Origin: DATARR01 sp034666985
GTDB lineage: Bacteria; Acidobacteriota; Thermoanaerobaculia; Multivoradales; UBA5704
Direction: 5' to 3'
Assembly: GCA_034666985.1 (NCBI GenBank)
Contig: JAXDKS010000034.1
Coordinates: 62,001-126,000, forward strand
DNA: 64,000 nucleotides
Part shown: one piece after another, positions 42,921 through 51,542 of the stretch
Layout of the letters: every line of letters begins with the position of its first letter
Position numbering within the stretch: the first letter of the stretch is position 1
Notes under the pieces: model-generated
What the model was told of the DNA's origin: nothing
Database searches by the model: none
Seen by the model: only the letters and a program-made list of their open reading frames with translations
Program-made: the position numbers and the translations under genes

Positions 42921-43688
42921 ATGAAGGATAAGGTCGTCATCGTCACCGGGGGCGCGGCCGGCATCGGCCGCGCCACGGCGCGACGATTCGCTCAGGGCGG
43001 GGGAAAGATCGCGGTGTGGGACGTGAAGGCCGCCGATCCTGAAGCTCTCGTCGCCGAGCTTGCGTCGGCAGGGGGGGAGGGATCTTTCCAGACGGTGGAC
43101 GTCACGGACTCCGCCGCGGTCGAGGCGGCCGTGGCCGCGGTGGTGGAGCGCTGGGGGCGGATCGACGTGCTGGTGAACAACGCCGGCATCCTCCGCGACC
43201 ACCAACTCGTGAAGTGGAAGGACGGCCAGAAGCTCGCCGAGATGTCGGAGAAGGATTTCGACGCCGTGGTCTCCGTCAACCTCAAGGGGGTGTTCCTCTG
43301 CACCCGGGCGGTGGCGCCGCGGATGATCGAAGGGGGCGGAGGCGTCATCCTCAACGCGTCGTCCATCGTGGGGCTCTATGGCAACTTCGGCCAGACCAAC
43401 TACGCCGCTACCAAGGCCGGAGTGATCAACATGACGAAGACCTGGTCGCGGGAGCTGGGGAAATACAACATCCGGGTGAACGCCGTGGCTCCGGGCTTCA
43501 TCGCCACGGAGATGGTCACGGCCATGCCCGAGAAGGTGCTCCAGGGAATGGTCGCCCACACTCCCCTGGGCCGGATGGGAAAACCCGAGGACATCGCCGA
43601 AGCCTACTTCTGGCTGGCCTCGGACGCCGCCAGCTTCATCTCCGGCACGGTGCTCTCCGTGGATGGCGGCCTCGTGGGGGGGACTTGA
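42921..43688 (+). CDS. FabG-like short-chain dehydrogenase/reductase
   Basis: The 255-residue classical SDR has the cofactor motif VTGGAAGIGRA, NNAG at LVNNAGILRD, catalytic Ser-Tyr-Lys in NASSIVG and NYAATKAGV, and a C-terminal SGTVLSVDGGL. It is close in style to 3-oxoacyl-ACP/CoA reductases. ATG 42921 follows GAGGAGGTGCA. Its stop overlaps the TTG start of the acyl-CoA ligase, so the two are translationally coupled. Confidence 0.9.
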   Translation: MKDKVVIVTGGAAGIGRATARRFAQGGGKIAVWDVKAADPEALVAELASAGGEGSFQTVDVTDSAAVEAAVAAVVERWGRIDVLVNNAGILRDHQLVKWKDGQKLAEMSEKDFDAVVSVNLKGVFLCTRAVAPRMIEGGGGVILNASSIVGLYGNFGQTNYAATKAGVINMTKTWSRELGKYNIRVNAVAPGFIATEMVTAMPEKVLQGMVAHTPLGRMGKPEDIAEAYFWLASDAASFISGTVLSVDGGLVGGT

Positions 43689-45238
43689 TCATTGCGGGGG
43701 GAGACCTCTTAGGTGAGCGGGCGCGGCTGACGCCGGAGAAGCTCGCCCTGGTCTACGTGCCCACGGGCGAGCGGCTCACCTATGGGGAGCTGGACGCGCG
43801 GGCCGTCCGCCTGGCACGGGTCTGGCGCGAGGTGCTCGGGGTGGAGAAGGGGGAGCGCTTCGCCATGCTGGCGGACAACCGGCCGGAGCTCCTCGACGCC
43901 TACTTCGCCGCGCCCAAGGCCGGGGTGATCCTCGTCCCCCTGGGGACCCGGCTCACCCCGCGGGAGCTGGCGGGGATCCTGGAGGATGCCCGGCCCGCCG
44001 GCCTTCTCTATGGGGCCGAGCACGCCGAGACCGTGAAGGCTCTGCAGGACCTCGTCTCTTTGGATCACTGGGTGGGTCTCGATGAGCCCGCTGTTCCCAA
44101 TCACCGTACCCTCGCGGAGCTGGCCGCCGCCGTGCCGGATACATCCTGGACCCGGGAGCGCTGTGATCCCGAAGACCTGTGGTGCCTGCTCTACACCTCT
44201 GGCACCACGGGCCGGCCCAAGGGTGTCATGCTCCCGTACCGCATGATCGTCTGGAACGGCTACAACACGGTCGTGGGCTGGCAGCTCCGAGCGGACGACG
44301 TGAGCCCCATCTTCACCCCCCTCTATCACGCCGGCGGGCTGGGAGCCTTCCTGGCGCCCATCTTCACCATCGGCGGCACCGTCGTCCTCCATCGCGGCTT
44401 CGATGCCGCCGAGGTCTGGCGGACGATCGAAGAGGAAGGGTGTACGGTGGTGCTCGGCGTGCCTACCATCTTCAAGCTGCTGATGGAGGACCCCGGATTC
44501 CAGACGGCGGACCTGTCGCGGGTCCGCTGGCTGATCAGCGGCGGCGCGCCGCTCCCCACCTATCTGATCGATGCGTATCAGCGCCGGGGTGTGGCCTTCA
44601 AGCAGGGCTACGGCCTCACCGAGGTGGGGGTGAACTGCTTCGCCATGACCGTCGAGGAATCGATCGCCAAGCCCGGCTCGATCGGCAAGCCGTTGATGTT
44701 CACCGAAACCCGGTTGATCGATGAGGACGGCGGCGAGGTGGCGGTCGACGAGGTGGGGGAGTTGCTGCTGCGGGGGCCCCACGTCAGCCGCGGCTACTGG
44801 AGAAACCCCGAGGCCACGGCCGCCGCTCTCGACGCCGAGGCCTGGTTCCACACCGGTGACCTCGCCCGGCGGGACGCGGACGGCTTCCACTTCATTGCCG
44901 GGCGGAAGAAGGACATGATCATCAGCGGCGGCGTCAACGTCTATCCCGCCGAGATCGAGGGCGAGCTCCTCCTCCACCCGCAGGTGCGGGACGCCGCGGT
45001 CGTGGGCATCCCCCATCCCACCTGGGGCGAGGTAGGGATCGCCTTCGTGGTCTCCGGCGGCGAGCGGCCCTTGCCGCCATCGCCGGATGATCTCGCGGCC
45101 TTCCTGGGCGCGAAGCTCGCGAAGTACAAGATCCCCCGGGAGTTCGTGTTCGTGGAGGCTCTGCCGCGGACGCCGTATGGGAAGGTGGTGAAGGGGGAAT
45201 TGCGGGAGCGGTATTTGGAACGGGAGAACTTGGATTGA
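43685..45238 (+). CDS. Acyl-CoA synthetase (AMP-forming ligase)
   Basis: The 517-residue ANL enzyme has the P-loop LLYTSGTTGRPKGVMLP, GYGLTEVGVN, AWFHTGDLARRDADG, the hinge IAGRKKDMIISGGVNVYPAE and catalytic Lys in PYGKVVKGEL. It is probably a medium/long-chain fatty acid CoA ligase. The frame starts at TTG 43685, overlapping the SDR stop by 3 nt; the long upstream extension to 43214 is a shadow of the SDR gene. The stop at 45236-45238 touches the left arm of the nested inverted repeat. Confidence 0.92.
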   Translation: MIIAGGDLLGERARLTPEKLALVYVPTGERLTYGELDARAVRLARVWREVLGVEKGERFAMLADNRPELLDAYFAAPKAGVILVPLGTRLTPRELAGILEDARPAGLLYGAEHAETVKALQDLVSLDHWVGLDEPAVPNHRTLAELAAAVPDTSWTRERCDPEDLWCLLYTSGTTGRPKGVMLPYRMIVWNGYNTVVGWQLRADDVSPIFTPLYHAGGLGAFLAPIFTIGGTVVLHRGFDAAEVWRTIEEEGCTVVLGVPTIFKLLMEDPGFQTADLSRVRWLISGGAPLPTYLIDAYQRRGVAFKQGYGLTEVGVNCFAMTVEESIAKPGSIGKPLMFTETRLIDEDGGEVAVDEVGELLLRGPHVSRGYWRNPEATAAALDAEAWFHTGDLARRDADGFHFIAGRKKDMIISGGVNVYPAEIEGELLLHPQVRDAAVVGIPHPTWGEVGIAFVVSGGERPLPPSPDDLAAFLGAKLAKYKIPREFVFVEALPRTPYGKVVKGELRERYLERENLD

Positions 45239-45475
45239 GCGGCTTGCCCTTCGAAACCTCACCCCCTGTCCCCCTCTCCCGTCTCCCACCCAGCCCCCCG
45301 CCGGGAGAGGGGGGACGCCTGCGAGCGGGTTTGCCCGTAGGGTGCGCTGTGCGCACCTTCACCGACGTCGAAGGTGCGCACAGCGCACCCTACAAATCTC
45401 TATCCTCTCAGCTTCGTTCCCCCTCTCCCCCCGGGAGAGGGGGACAGGGGGTGAGGCTTCGAAGGGCAAGCCGCT
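45238..45475. repeat. Nested inverted-repeat element carrying hairpin copy 3
   Basis: The outer arms 45238-45281 and 45432-45475 are complementary over 44 bp with one mismatch. They enclose the GTAGGGTGCGC-family hairpin, whose arms 45337-45360 and 45370-45393 are perfect over 24 bp. The element fills the whole gap between the ligase and the hydrolase. No frame inside looks coding, so it resembles a MITE or composite extragenic repeat. Confidence 0.75.
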
Positions 45476-45485
45476 GGAGTCATCC

Positions 45486-46277
45486 ATGAGCCTTTTATCC
45501 CACCGCGTCACCGGCAATCCGGACGGTCCGCCGCTCTTCCTGTTGAACGGCGGCCTGATGACCATGGCGGCGTGGGAGAAGATCGCCGCGCCCCTGGAGG
45601 AGACGTTCCGCGTGGTGCGGTGCGATTTCCGGGGGCAGCTCTTCTCGCCGGGCGTGCCCGAGCCGCGGCTGGAGCCCCATGCCGAGGATCTCGTCGAGCT
45701 GCTGGACGCTTTGGGGATCGAACGGATCCACGCCGCGGGCACCTCCTTCGGGGCCTTGGTGGCGCTGCGTCTCGCGTCCCTCCATCCCGAGCGGGTGGCG
45801 TCCGTGATCGCGATCACGGGCACCGAGCGAATCACCCCGGAGCTGTGGGAAGCCTCGGCCCGGGTGCGTGACGCCTGCCTGGAGGCTGTGGCCGGAGGCG
45901 ACGGCGGCCGGGTCTACGACCTCATCCTCCCCGCCACCTACAGCCCCGAGTACCTGGAGGCCAACGCCGCAGCCCTCGCCCTCTACCGCCGTCAGGTGAG
46001 TCTCCTGCCGGCCGCCTGGTTTGCGGGGATCGCGCCGATCCTCGGCGTCCTCGAAGGGCTCGATCTCACGCCCTTCCTTCCCCTCATCCAGGCTCCCACG
46101 CTCGTCGTGGCCGGCGAGCGCGACGTCATGTTTCCCCTGGAGCATTCGCAGGCCCTGGCCGCCGGCATCCCCGGCTCGCGGCTCGAGATCGTCGCCGGCG
46201 GCAGCCACGGCCTGGTCATCGAACAGCCGGACAAGGTCGTGGAGATCCTCCGCGGCTTCGTCGGCTCCCTCTCCTGA
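45486..46277 (+). CDS. Alpha/beta hydrolase
   Basis: The 263-residue product has the nucleophile elbow AGTSFGA (Ser87), acid at VVAGERDVMFP and His at GGSHGLVIE, a full Ser-Asp-His triad. The oxyanion region is LNGGLMTMAAW. ATG 45486 lies 10 bp after the inverted-repeat element; the upstream frame is not coding. The context (SDR, CoA ligase, KAS III) suggests a thioesterase or ester/lactone hydrolase. Being serine-based, it is not an OleB-type enzyme, which uses Asp. Confidence 0.88.
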   Translation: MSLLSHRVTGNPDGPPLFLLNGGLMTMAAWEKIAAPLEETFRVVRCDFRGQLFSPGVPEPRLEPHAEDLVELLDALGIERIHAAGTSFGALVALRLASLHPERVASVIAITGTERITPELWEASARVRDACLEAVAGGDGGRVYDLILPATYSPEYLEANAAALALYRRQVSLLPAAWFAGIAPILGVLEGLDLTPFLPLIQAPTLVVAGERDVMFPLEHSQALAAGIPGSRLEIVAGGSHGLVIEQPDKVVEILRGFVGSLS

Positions 46278-46300
46278 AAATCCACATCCTGGAGTCATCC

Positions 46301-47290
46301 ATGCCTCGATACGCCAAGCTCATCGCCACCGGCTCCTACCTGCCCGAGCGGGAGATCTCGAACGACCTCCTGCGCGAGCGCTTCCCCGAGCCGGCGGACT
46401 TCGTCGACAAGATGGAGGCTTCCACCGGCATCCGCCGCCGCTGGTGGGCTCCCGAGGACTGGGCCGCTTCGGACGTCGCCGTGCGCGCCGCCCGCCAGGC
46501 CCTGGAAGCCGCGGGCCGGCGGCCGGAGGACGTGGACCTCATCATCCTCGGCACCGACTCGCCCGACTTCATCACTCCCGCCACCTCGGTGGTGGTGCAG
46601 GAGAAGCTAGGGGCGAAGAACGCCGGCACCTTCGACGTCGGCTGCGCCTGTGCCTCGTTCCCCACGGGCTTCGCCGCGGGGGCGGGCCTCATCGCGGCCA
46701 ATCCGGGCCTCAAGACCGTGCTGGTGATCGGCGTCTATCTGATGCACAAGCTGGCCGCGTCCGGGGACCCCATGGTCTTCTTCTACGGCGACGGCGCGGG
46801 CGCGGCCGTGCTGGAGCCTTCGGACGAGCCCGGCTTCGTCAACGCGGCCTTCCAGGCGGACGGCGCCTACGCGGGCTACTGGGGGATCTACTCCGGCGGC
46901 ACGGCCGAGCCGGCGAGCGAGGAGAGCGTGCGGGCCGGCCGCACCCAGGTGCAGATCGTCGAGCGCTATCCCCCGGAGATCAATCACGAGGGGTGGCCCC
47001 GCCTGGTGCGCCGGCTGGCGAAAGAGGGAGGCTTCGAGGTCGCGGACATCGACCTCCTGATCTTCACCCAGGTGCGCAAGCCATCCATCGAGCTGGTCAT
47101 GGGCGATCTGGGCCTGCCGCTGGAGCGCACCCACACGGTGATGGAGGATTGGGGCTACACCGGCTCCGCCTGCGTCCCCATGGCTCTCCACGACGCGAGG
47201 GAGAAGGGGAAGGTCAAGTCGGGGGACCTGGTGGTCCTCATCGGCTCGGGCGTGGGCTACAACCAGGCGGGCGTGGCGTTCCGGGCCTAG
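46301..47290 (+). CDS. KAS III (FabH)-like thiolase-fold protein with altered catalytic residues
   Basis: The 329-residue product has the FabH fold: TGIRRRWWA, the nucleophile context FDVGCACASFPTG (Cys117 aligns with the FabH active Cys) and a C-terminal GSGVGYNQAGVAFR. At the FabH HQAN position it reads FTQVRKPS (His replaced by Thr256), and at the GNTS position it reads GYTGSACVP (Asn replaced by Tyr286). The decarboxylation machinery therefore seems absent. It could be an acyltransferase or a priming/transfer enzyme. It follows the hydrolase by 23 bp. Confidence 0.85.
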   Translation: MPRYAKLIATGSYLPEREISNDLLRERFPEPADFVDKMEASTGIRRRWWAPEDWAASDVAVRAARQALEAAGRRPEDVDLIILGTDSPDFITPATSVVVQEKLGAKNAGTFDVGCACASFPTGFAAGAGLIAANPGLKTVLVIGVYLMHKLAASGDPMVFFYGDGAGAAVLEPSDEPGFVNAAFQADGAYAGYWGIYSGGTAEPASEESVRAGRTQVQIVERYPPEINHEGWPRLVRRLAKEGGFEVADIDLLIFTQVRKPSIELVMGDLGLPLERTHTVMEDWGYTGSACVPMALHDAREKGKVKSGDLVVLIGSGVGYNQAGVAFRA

Positions 47291-47291
47291 C

Positions 47292-47425
47292 CCGTCACCC
47301 CTGTCCCCTCTCCCACCGCCCTCCCGCCGACCGGGAGAGGGGAACGTGACTGGGAGGTTCTTGCTTTTCTCCCTCTTCTCCCGGTTGGGGGAGGGCGGTG
47401 GGAGAAGAGGGTCGGGGTGATGAGG
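47292..47425. repeat. Intergenic hairpin repeat, CCCTCTTCTCCC family, copy 2
   Basis: CCCTCTTCTCCC (47371-47382) and GGGAGAAGAGGG (47400-47411) pair perfectly. The right flank, read on the minus strand, is CATCACCCCGACCCTCTTCT, one change from copy 1 at 20091. A further CCTCTCCC/GGGAGAGG stem precedes it. It fills the gap after the KAS III gene. Confidence 0.65.
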
Positions 47426-47461
47426 GGTTCGGAGGGCATTCAACCTTTCTTAGGAGGAAAC

Positions 47462-47892
47462 ATGAAGAAGCACGCTCCAACGTCTTCGGCTTCTTCCCCC
47501 ACGTCTCCCCCGGCTACAACCCCAGAATGGGCGACGGCGGCTATCGCGACAAGCCCTCGGGCAGGACGACCCAGTTCTACAGCCTGCGTGCTGGTACCAA
47601 CGATCAGATCGCCTGCTCCACCACTTCGTTCTACGCCGGCTGCGGCGACACCTCTAAATTTGACACGTACACCAATGTCAAAGCGCAACTTGACGTGGGA
47701 AGAGGTTCCACGGCGGCGCAATTCGATTATAATTTCAGTGACTGGAGTATCTATAATACGGGGGGAGGTGACGCGGACGGAGTGGGCCATTTCCGCGCGA
47801 AGAACAACACGGGGGTGATCCAGCGCAACATGATCACCACCAGTTGTACCGGGACGGGGTGCTGCTCGGGTTACGGCTACTCGTGCCAGTGA
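47462..47892 (+). CDS. Small protein with Cys-rich tail, frameshifted near its start
   Basis: TTAGGAGGAAAC directly before ATG 47462 is a textbook ribosome site, and the frame opens MKKHAP. After about six codons the protein-like frame is one base off: NVFGFFPHVSPGYNPRMGDG, continuing to the end TTSCTGTGCCSGYGYSCQ. Adding one base in the CC at about 47476-47478 restores a single 143-residue frame. The product is Gly/Tyr/Asn-rich, with most Cys residues in the last 15 positions, reminiscent of a modified-peptide precursor or secreted mini-protein. It is not a recognised family. The zf-HC2-like gene follows. Confidence 0.5.
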
Positions 47893-47998
47893 CGCCGTCC
47901 GGCGTTTTCGGGCACGCGCCGCGCTGAAATGGATGTTCTCCCGCGCTCACTCGTATCAGGAGTGAATAAAGCCCTGAACGGGCGCGGGGAGGACATCC

Positions 47999-48322
47999 AT
48001 GGACCATCCCTCGGAACAGACCCTGAAACGTTTCGTCGCGGGGACCGCTTCCCGGGACGAGAGCCGGTCGGTCGTGGCCCACCTGCTGAAGGGGTGCGCC
48101 GTCTGCGCGAAGAAGATCCGGGCTCTCATGGAGCCGGCCGCGGTGCGCCGGGAGATCTACGACTCCCCCCTGGAGCGCTTCAACCAGAGGCAGGTCGAGA
48201 CGCTGGAGTCCTCGATCAACCCCATGCAGGCCTTGCGGAACGAGTTGAGCCGGCTGCTCGACGAGGATCGTCGCGAGCCGCCCGGCCGCAACAAGGGGCC
48301 CCGCCGCCCCACCAGGGATTGA
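47999..48322 (+). CDS. zf-HC2-like (anti-sigma type) small protein
   Basis: The 107-residue product starts MDHPSEQTLKRFVAGTASRD and has HLLKGCAVCAKKIRAL, an H-x(3)-C-x(2)-C putative zinc knuckle like that at the N-terminus of anti-sigma factors and of Acidobacteriota TPR regulators. No TPR or transmembrane segment follows; the tail is basic. GGAGG lies about 8 nt before ATG 47999. It may regulate the upstream small-protein gene, by position only. Confidence 0.65.
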   Translation: MDHPSEQTLKRFVAGTASRDESRSVVAHLLKGCAVCAKKIRALMEPAAVRREIYDSPLERFNQRQVETLESSINPMQALRNELSRLLDEDRREPPGRNKGPRRPTRD

Positions 48323-48334
48323 AATCCCTGGTGG
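48309..48334. terminator. Candidate bidirectional terminator stem
   Basis: CCACCAGGGATT (48309-48320) pairs perfectly with AATCCCTGGTGG (48323-48334) between two convergent genes. The stop codon of the plus gene lies across the loop. There is no T-tract, so it may be a pausing or Rho-assisted end. Confidence 0.45.
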
Positions 48335-48339
48335 GAGGA

Positions 48340-49092
48340 CTAGGCGCGCTGGGCCTGGCCCTGCTTCGCCACCGCCTCGGCCGCCTTGCGCGCCGCTTCG
48401 GGGTCCCCCAGGTAGAAGGACCGGATCGGCGTCAGATCGTCGTTCAGCTCGTAGACCAGCGGAATCCCCGTGGGGATGTTGAGCCCCACGATCTTCTCCT
48501 CCGAGACGCCGTCGAGGTGCTTGACGAGCGCCCGCAGGCTGTTGCCGTGGGCGGCGATGAGCACCCGCTTGCCGGCTTTCAGATCCGGAACGATCGTCTC
48601 GTGCCAGTAGGGGAGGAAGCGGGCCACCGTGTCCTTGAGCGACTCGGCGAGCGGCAGCTCGGCGGCCGTGAGGCCGGCGTACCGGCGGTCGCGGCCGGGA
48701 TAGCGCTCGTCGTCGGGAGTGAGAGGCGGCGGCGGAATCGAGTAGCTGCGCCGCCAGACCAGCACCTGGGCGTCGCCGTACTTCGCCGCCGTCTCCGCCT
48801 TGTTGAGCCCCTGGAGAGCGCCGTAGTGCCGCTCGTTGAGGCGCCAGCTCCGGTGGACGGGAATCCACATCAGGTCCATCTCGTCGAGGGTGATCCACAG
48901 CGTCCGGATGGCCCGCTTGAGGAGCGACGTATAAGCCACGTCGAAGGTGTAGCCCCCCTCCCGGAGCAGCCGGCCCCCCTCATGGGCCTCCTCGATCCCC
49001 TTGGGCGTGAGGTCCACGTCGGTCCAGCCGGTGAACCGGTTCTCGAGGTTCCAGGTGCTCTCGCCGTGCCGCAGCAGAACCAGCTTGATCAT
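48340..49092 (-). CDS. gpmA: 2,3-bisphosphoglycerate-dependent phosphoglycerate mutase
   Basis: The 250-residue product has the phosphohistidine motif LVLLRHGESTWN (His9), FTGWTDVDLTPKG, HRSWRLNERHYGALQGLNK, RRYAGL and IAAHGNSLRALVKHL, all diagnostic of cofactor-dependent PGM. It interconverts 3- and 2-phosphoglycerate in glycolysis and gluconeogenesis. ATG 49092 directly abuts the stop of the upstream membrane-protein gene (TAA then ATG), so the two are co-transcribed. Confidence 0.96.
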   Translation of the reverse strand: MIKLVLLRHGESTWNLENRFTGWTDVDLTPKGIEEAHEGGRLLREGGYTFDVAYTSLLKRAIRTLWITLDEMDLMWIPVHRSWRLNERHYGALQGLNKAETAAKYGDAQVLVWRRSYSIPPPPLTPDDERYPGRDRRYAGLTAAELPLAESLKDTVARFLPYWHETIVPDLKAGKRVLIAAHGNSLRALVKHLDGVSEEKIVGLNIPTGIPLVYELNDDLTPIRSFYLGDPEAARKAAEAVAKQGQAQRA

Positions 49093-49857
49093 TTACTTCT
49101 TCTCTTGGAACGTCACGGTCGCGGAGGTCTTGCCGTCCGCGGTTCCGAGGAGGACGCTCGCCTGGCGCTTGTCGTCGTCGCTCTTGCCGGACACCGTGCC
49201 GCCGTCCTGCCCGTTGGAGGAGAAGGTGGTCTTATCGACTTTGAGGCCGGCGCTCTTGAGCTGGGACTCGTAGAAGTCCATCACCTTCGAGACCGGGTCC
49301 GTCGTGACGACCGTGAACGCCGCCGAACGGCCCTCGGCATTGGTGGTGTCGAACGTCCCCTGGACGGTGCCTCCCGGGTAGACCGGCAGCCAGGAGGGGA
49401 GGTTCTGGGGAGTGCCGCCCCCATTGAAGGTGGCCACCTCGCCCTTGTCATTGGTCACCTTGAGCGAGCCGCCATTGGTGCCCGAGCCGTCGAAGGTGGT
49501 CGTGCCATTCTTGTCGCTCTTGATGGTGAACTTGCCGTTCTTGATGTCCTCGGCGCTGAAGGTGAGGACCTCGCCGGTCTTCTTGTCCTTGACGGTAAGG
49601 GTGTTGTGTTCCTCATCCGCCTTGACCAGCTCGACGTCTGGATTGAGCTGCACGGCGAGCTTGGCGGCAGCCATGCCCGGGTTCTTCGAGATCTCGTCGG
49701 CCTTCTTCTTGACGAAGAATCCGACCGCGCCAAGCACGATGATGCCCAGCACGATGATGACGCCGCACCCGATGCCGACCCAGGCGAGGGGGCTCATGCC
49801 CTTCCTGGGAGGCGGCGGCGTTCCGGGCGGGGGAGGAACTGGCGAGGATACAGTCAT
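49093..49857 (-). CDS. Membrane-anchored protein with Pro-rich N-terminus
   Basis: The 254-residue product has a Pro-rich cytoplasmic tail (VPPPPGTPPPPRKG), one membrane helix (WVGIGCGVIIVLGIIVLGAV, about residues 26-45), then an exported beta-rich domain with repeated K-N-G-K/T-N-D-K-G-E patterns and PSWLPVYPGGTVQGTFDTT. GAAAGGAAG precedes ATG 49857. The latter half resembles a small lipoprotein-like domain that I cannot name. It may be an envelope stress or quality-control component; this is not established. Confidence 0.65.
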   Translation of the reverse strand: MTVSSPVPPPPGTPPPPRKGMSPLAWVGIGCGVIIVLGIIVLGAVGFFVKKKADEISKNPGMAAAKLAVQLNPDVELVKADEEHNTLTVKDKKTGEVLTFSAEDIKNGKFTIKSDKNGTTTFDGSGTNGGSLKVTNDKGEVATFNGGGTPQNLPSWLPVYPGGTVQGTFDTTNAEGRSAAFTVVTTDPVSKVMDFYESQLKSAGLKVDKTTFSSNGQDGGTVSGKSDDDKRQASVLLGTADGKTSATVTFQEKK

Positions 49858-49901
49858 GGGATCTTCCTTTCGGGTTGGGGTCTTCGTGGCAGAAAGATAG
49901 C

Positions 49902-51542
49902 TCAGGCTTGGGCGGGCGTGAAGTGGGCATGGACAGCTCGCCGCAGCCGCCTATCCACCCAGCGGTTCGCCAGGTTGAAGGCCCCGCGAAAAAAGGGGTG
50001 GCCGGCGGCGGCCCGCTGCTGGTAGTCGAGGAGGGTTTCCCGCCGCTCCGGCTGGAAGGAGTGGAGGGAGGAGTAGAAGAGGGCGGCGTTGAGGGCGATC
50101 CGGTCCTGCATCAAGCGGCGGTCCAGGGCTCGGACGTGATTGCCCACCTCGGCGCAGGACATGGTGTCGTGCTCCCAGTAGGGGGCCATGGTGCGCAGGT
50201 TCTCCATCACCCGCAGGCCGAAGCGGCGGCGGTTCTGCGGCTGGAGGAGGGGGACGCCGGCCACCCGCGTGCTGAAGGTGGCCAGGAAGTAGAAATCCGG
50301 CGGGGTCTCGGTCAGGAAGCGGTAGGTGCGGTCCAGGGTCTCGGCGGTCTCGCCCGGAAAGCCCACGATCAGCGAGACCACGGTGGTGAGGCCGTGCTGG
50401 CGGCAGTTGCGCAGGGCCCGGGCGTTCGCCTCCACCGTGCAGGCCTTGTCCATGTTGGCTAGCAGACGGGCGTCGCCGGACTCGATGCCGATCTGCACCT
50501 GGTGGGCCCCGGCCTCCTTCATCAGGACGACCGTCTCCTCGTCCGCGAGGTCGTCGGCGCGGGCGTAGCAGATCCATTTCACCTTGACGTTGCGCTCGAC
50601 GAGAAGATGGCAGAGCTCGCGCAGGCGCGGCTTCGGCATGGTAAAGAGGGAGTCGAGGCAGGTGATGGTCTCCACCCCCAGGTCCTTGACGTAGCGCTCC
50701 CAGTCGCCGGCGATCTTCGTTGCGCTCTTGGTGCGGAACCTGGTGTCGTCGAAGAGGTAGGGATAGTTGCAGAAGTTGCAGCGGTAGGGGCAGCCGCGGA
50801 CGCTCTCGTAGGAGATCTCCCGGAAGCGGGTCTTGTGGTCTTGCATGGCGAGCCCCCAGTCCGGAGTGGGGAGGAAGTCGAGGCTGTGATCCCTGGGCAC
50901 GCCGCTGTAGAGGAAGGCCGTCGTGCCCTTGCGCACCAGGTGGCCGCCGTCGGGCGGCTCCAGGGTCTGGAAGCCCGAACGGATCCAGGCCGCCAGGGGC
51001 TCCGCCAGCATCTCGCCATAGCCCACGGCCATCACGTCCAGCTCGGGAGCTCCCTCCCAGCGGTCGTGGAGGATGCCGGCGAGGGCGCCGCCGAGGACGA
51101 TCCGGTTGTGCGGCCGCTTGAGACGCCGGAGCAAGGGCTCCACTTCGGAGAGGTCGTGGAGGTAGGTGCTGGAGAGGAAGACGCAGTCGGTGGCCGAGAG
51201 CTTGCGGTCCACCTCACCCGGAGCGGAGAAGATCTCGTCGAGCTCCATGCGCTCGTAGGGGAGGCCGGCGCGGTGGAGGAGCGTGGTGAGCACGACCTCG
51301 GTGAGGGAGGGGGGCTCCCGTTCCTCCTGGCTCCGCAGGGTCTCGCGCAGATCGCAGGGGAGGCGCCGGGCCTCGATCCGGCCGGCCAGGAGGGGCTCGG
51401 CCATCACCAGCTTCACCTTGAAGTCGAGCCAGGCCTCGTCCGCCGCCCGCCACTGCTGCCACCACTTGCGGGCGGCGAGGGGGAAGGAGCGCTCCTTGCC
51501 GGTGATCAGGCCGCCGGTGGCCACGAGGACCCGGCCTGTCAC
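49902..51542 (-). CDS. B12-binding radical SAM enzyme, last gene of the biosynthetic operon
   Basis: The 546-residue product has a divergent N-terminal cobalamin-binding-like domain (IVLGGALAGILHDRW and VGYGEMLAEPL), then the radical SAM cluster motif SVRGCPYRCNFCNYPY (CxxxCxxC) and GIESGDARLL in the TIM barrel. The C-terminus is helical. GTG 51542 overlaps the stop of the PAP2/isoprenoid-synthase gene by 4 nt. It is one of three related enzymes in this operon. Methylation or C-C bond chemistry is typical for the class; the substrate is unknown. Confidence 0.88.
   Translation of the reverse strand: MTGRVLVATGGLITGKERSFPLAARKWWQQWRAADEAWLDFKVKLVMAEPLLAGRIEARRLPCDLRETLRSQEEREPPSLTEVVLTTLLHRAGLPYERMELDEIFSAPGEVDRKLSATDCVFLSSTYLHDLSEVEPLLRRLKRPHNRIVLGGALAGILHDRWEGAPELDVMAVGYGEMLAEPLAAWIRSGFQTLEPPDGGHLVRKGTTAFLYSGVPRDHSLDFLPTPDWGLAMQDHKTRFREISYESVRGCPYRCNFCNYPYLFDDTRFRTKSATKIAGDWERYVKDLGVETITCLDSLFTMPKPRLRELCHLLVERNVKVKWICYARADDLADEETVVLMKEAGAHQVQIGIESGDARLLANMDKACTVEANARALRNCRQHGLTTVVSLIVGFPGETAETLDRTYRFLTETPPDFYFLATFSTRVAGVPLLQPQNRRRFGLRVMENLRTMAPYWEHDTMSCAEVGNHVRALDRRLMQDRIALNAALFYSSLHSFQPERRETLLDYQQRAAAGHPFFRGAFNLANRWVDRRLRRAVHAHFTPAQA

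Noticed and set aside
42921..47290. OleABCD-type olefin synthesis cluster
   Set aside because: Gene types match superficially, but the hydrolase uses Ser rather than Asp, the SDR is a short FabG-like form, and the KAS III protein lacks the His/Asn expected of OleA.
47929..50025. Open frame of 698 codons on the plus strand
   Set aside because: It runs antisense to gpmA and the membrane-anchored protein, both with clear motifs, so it is a shadow.
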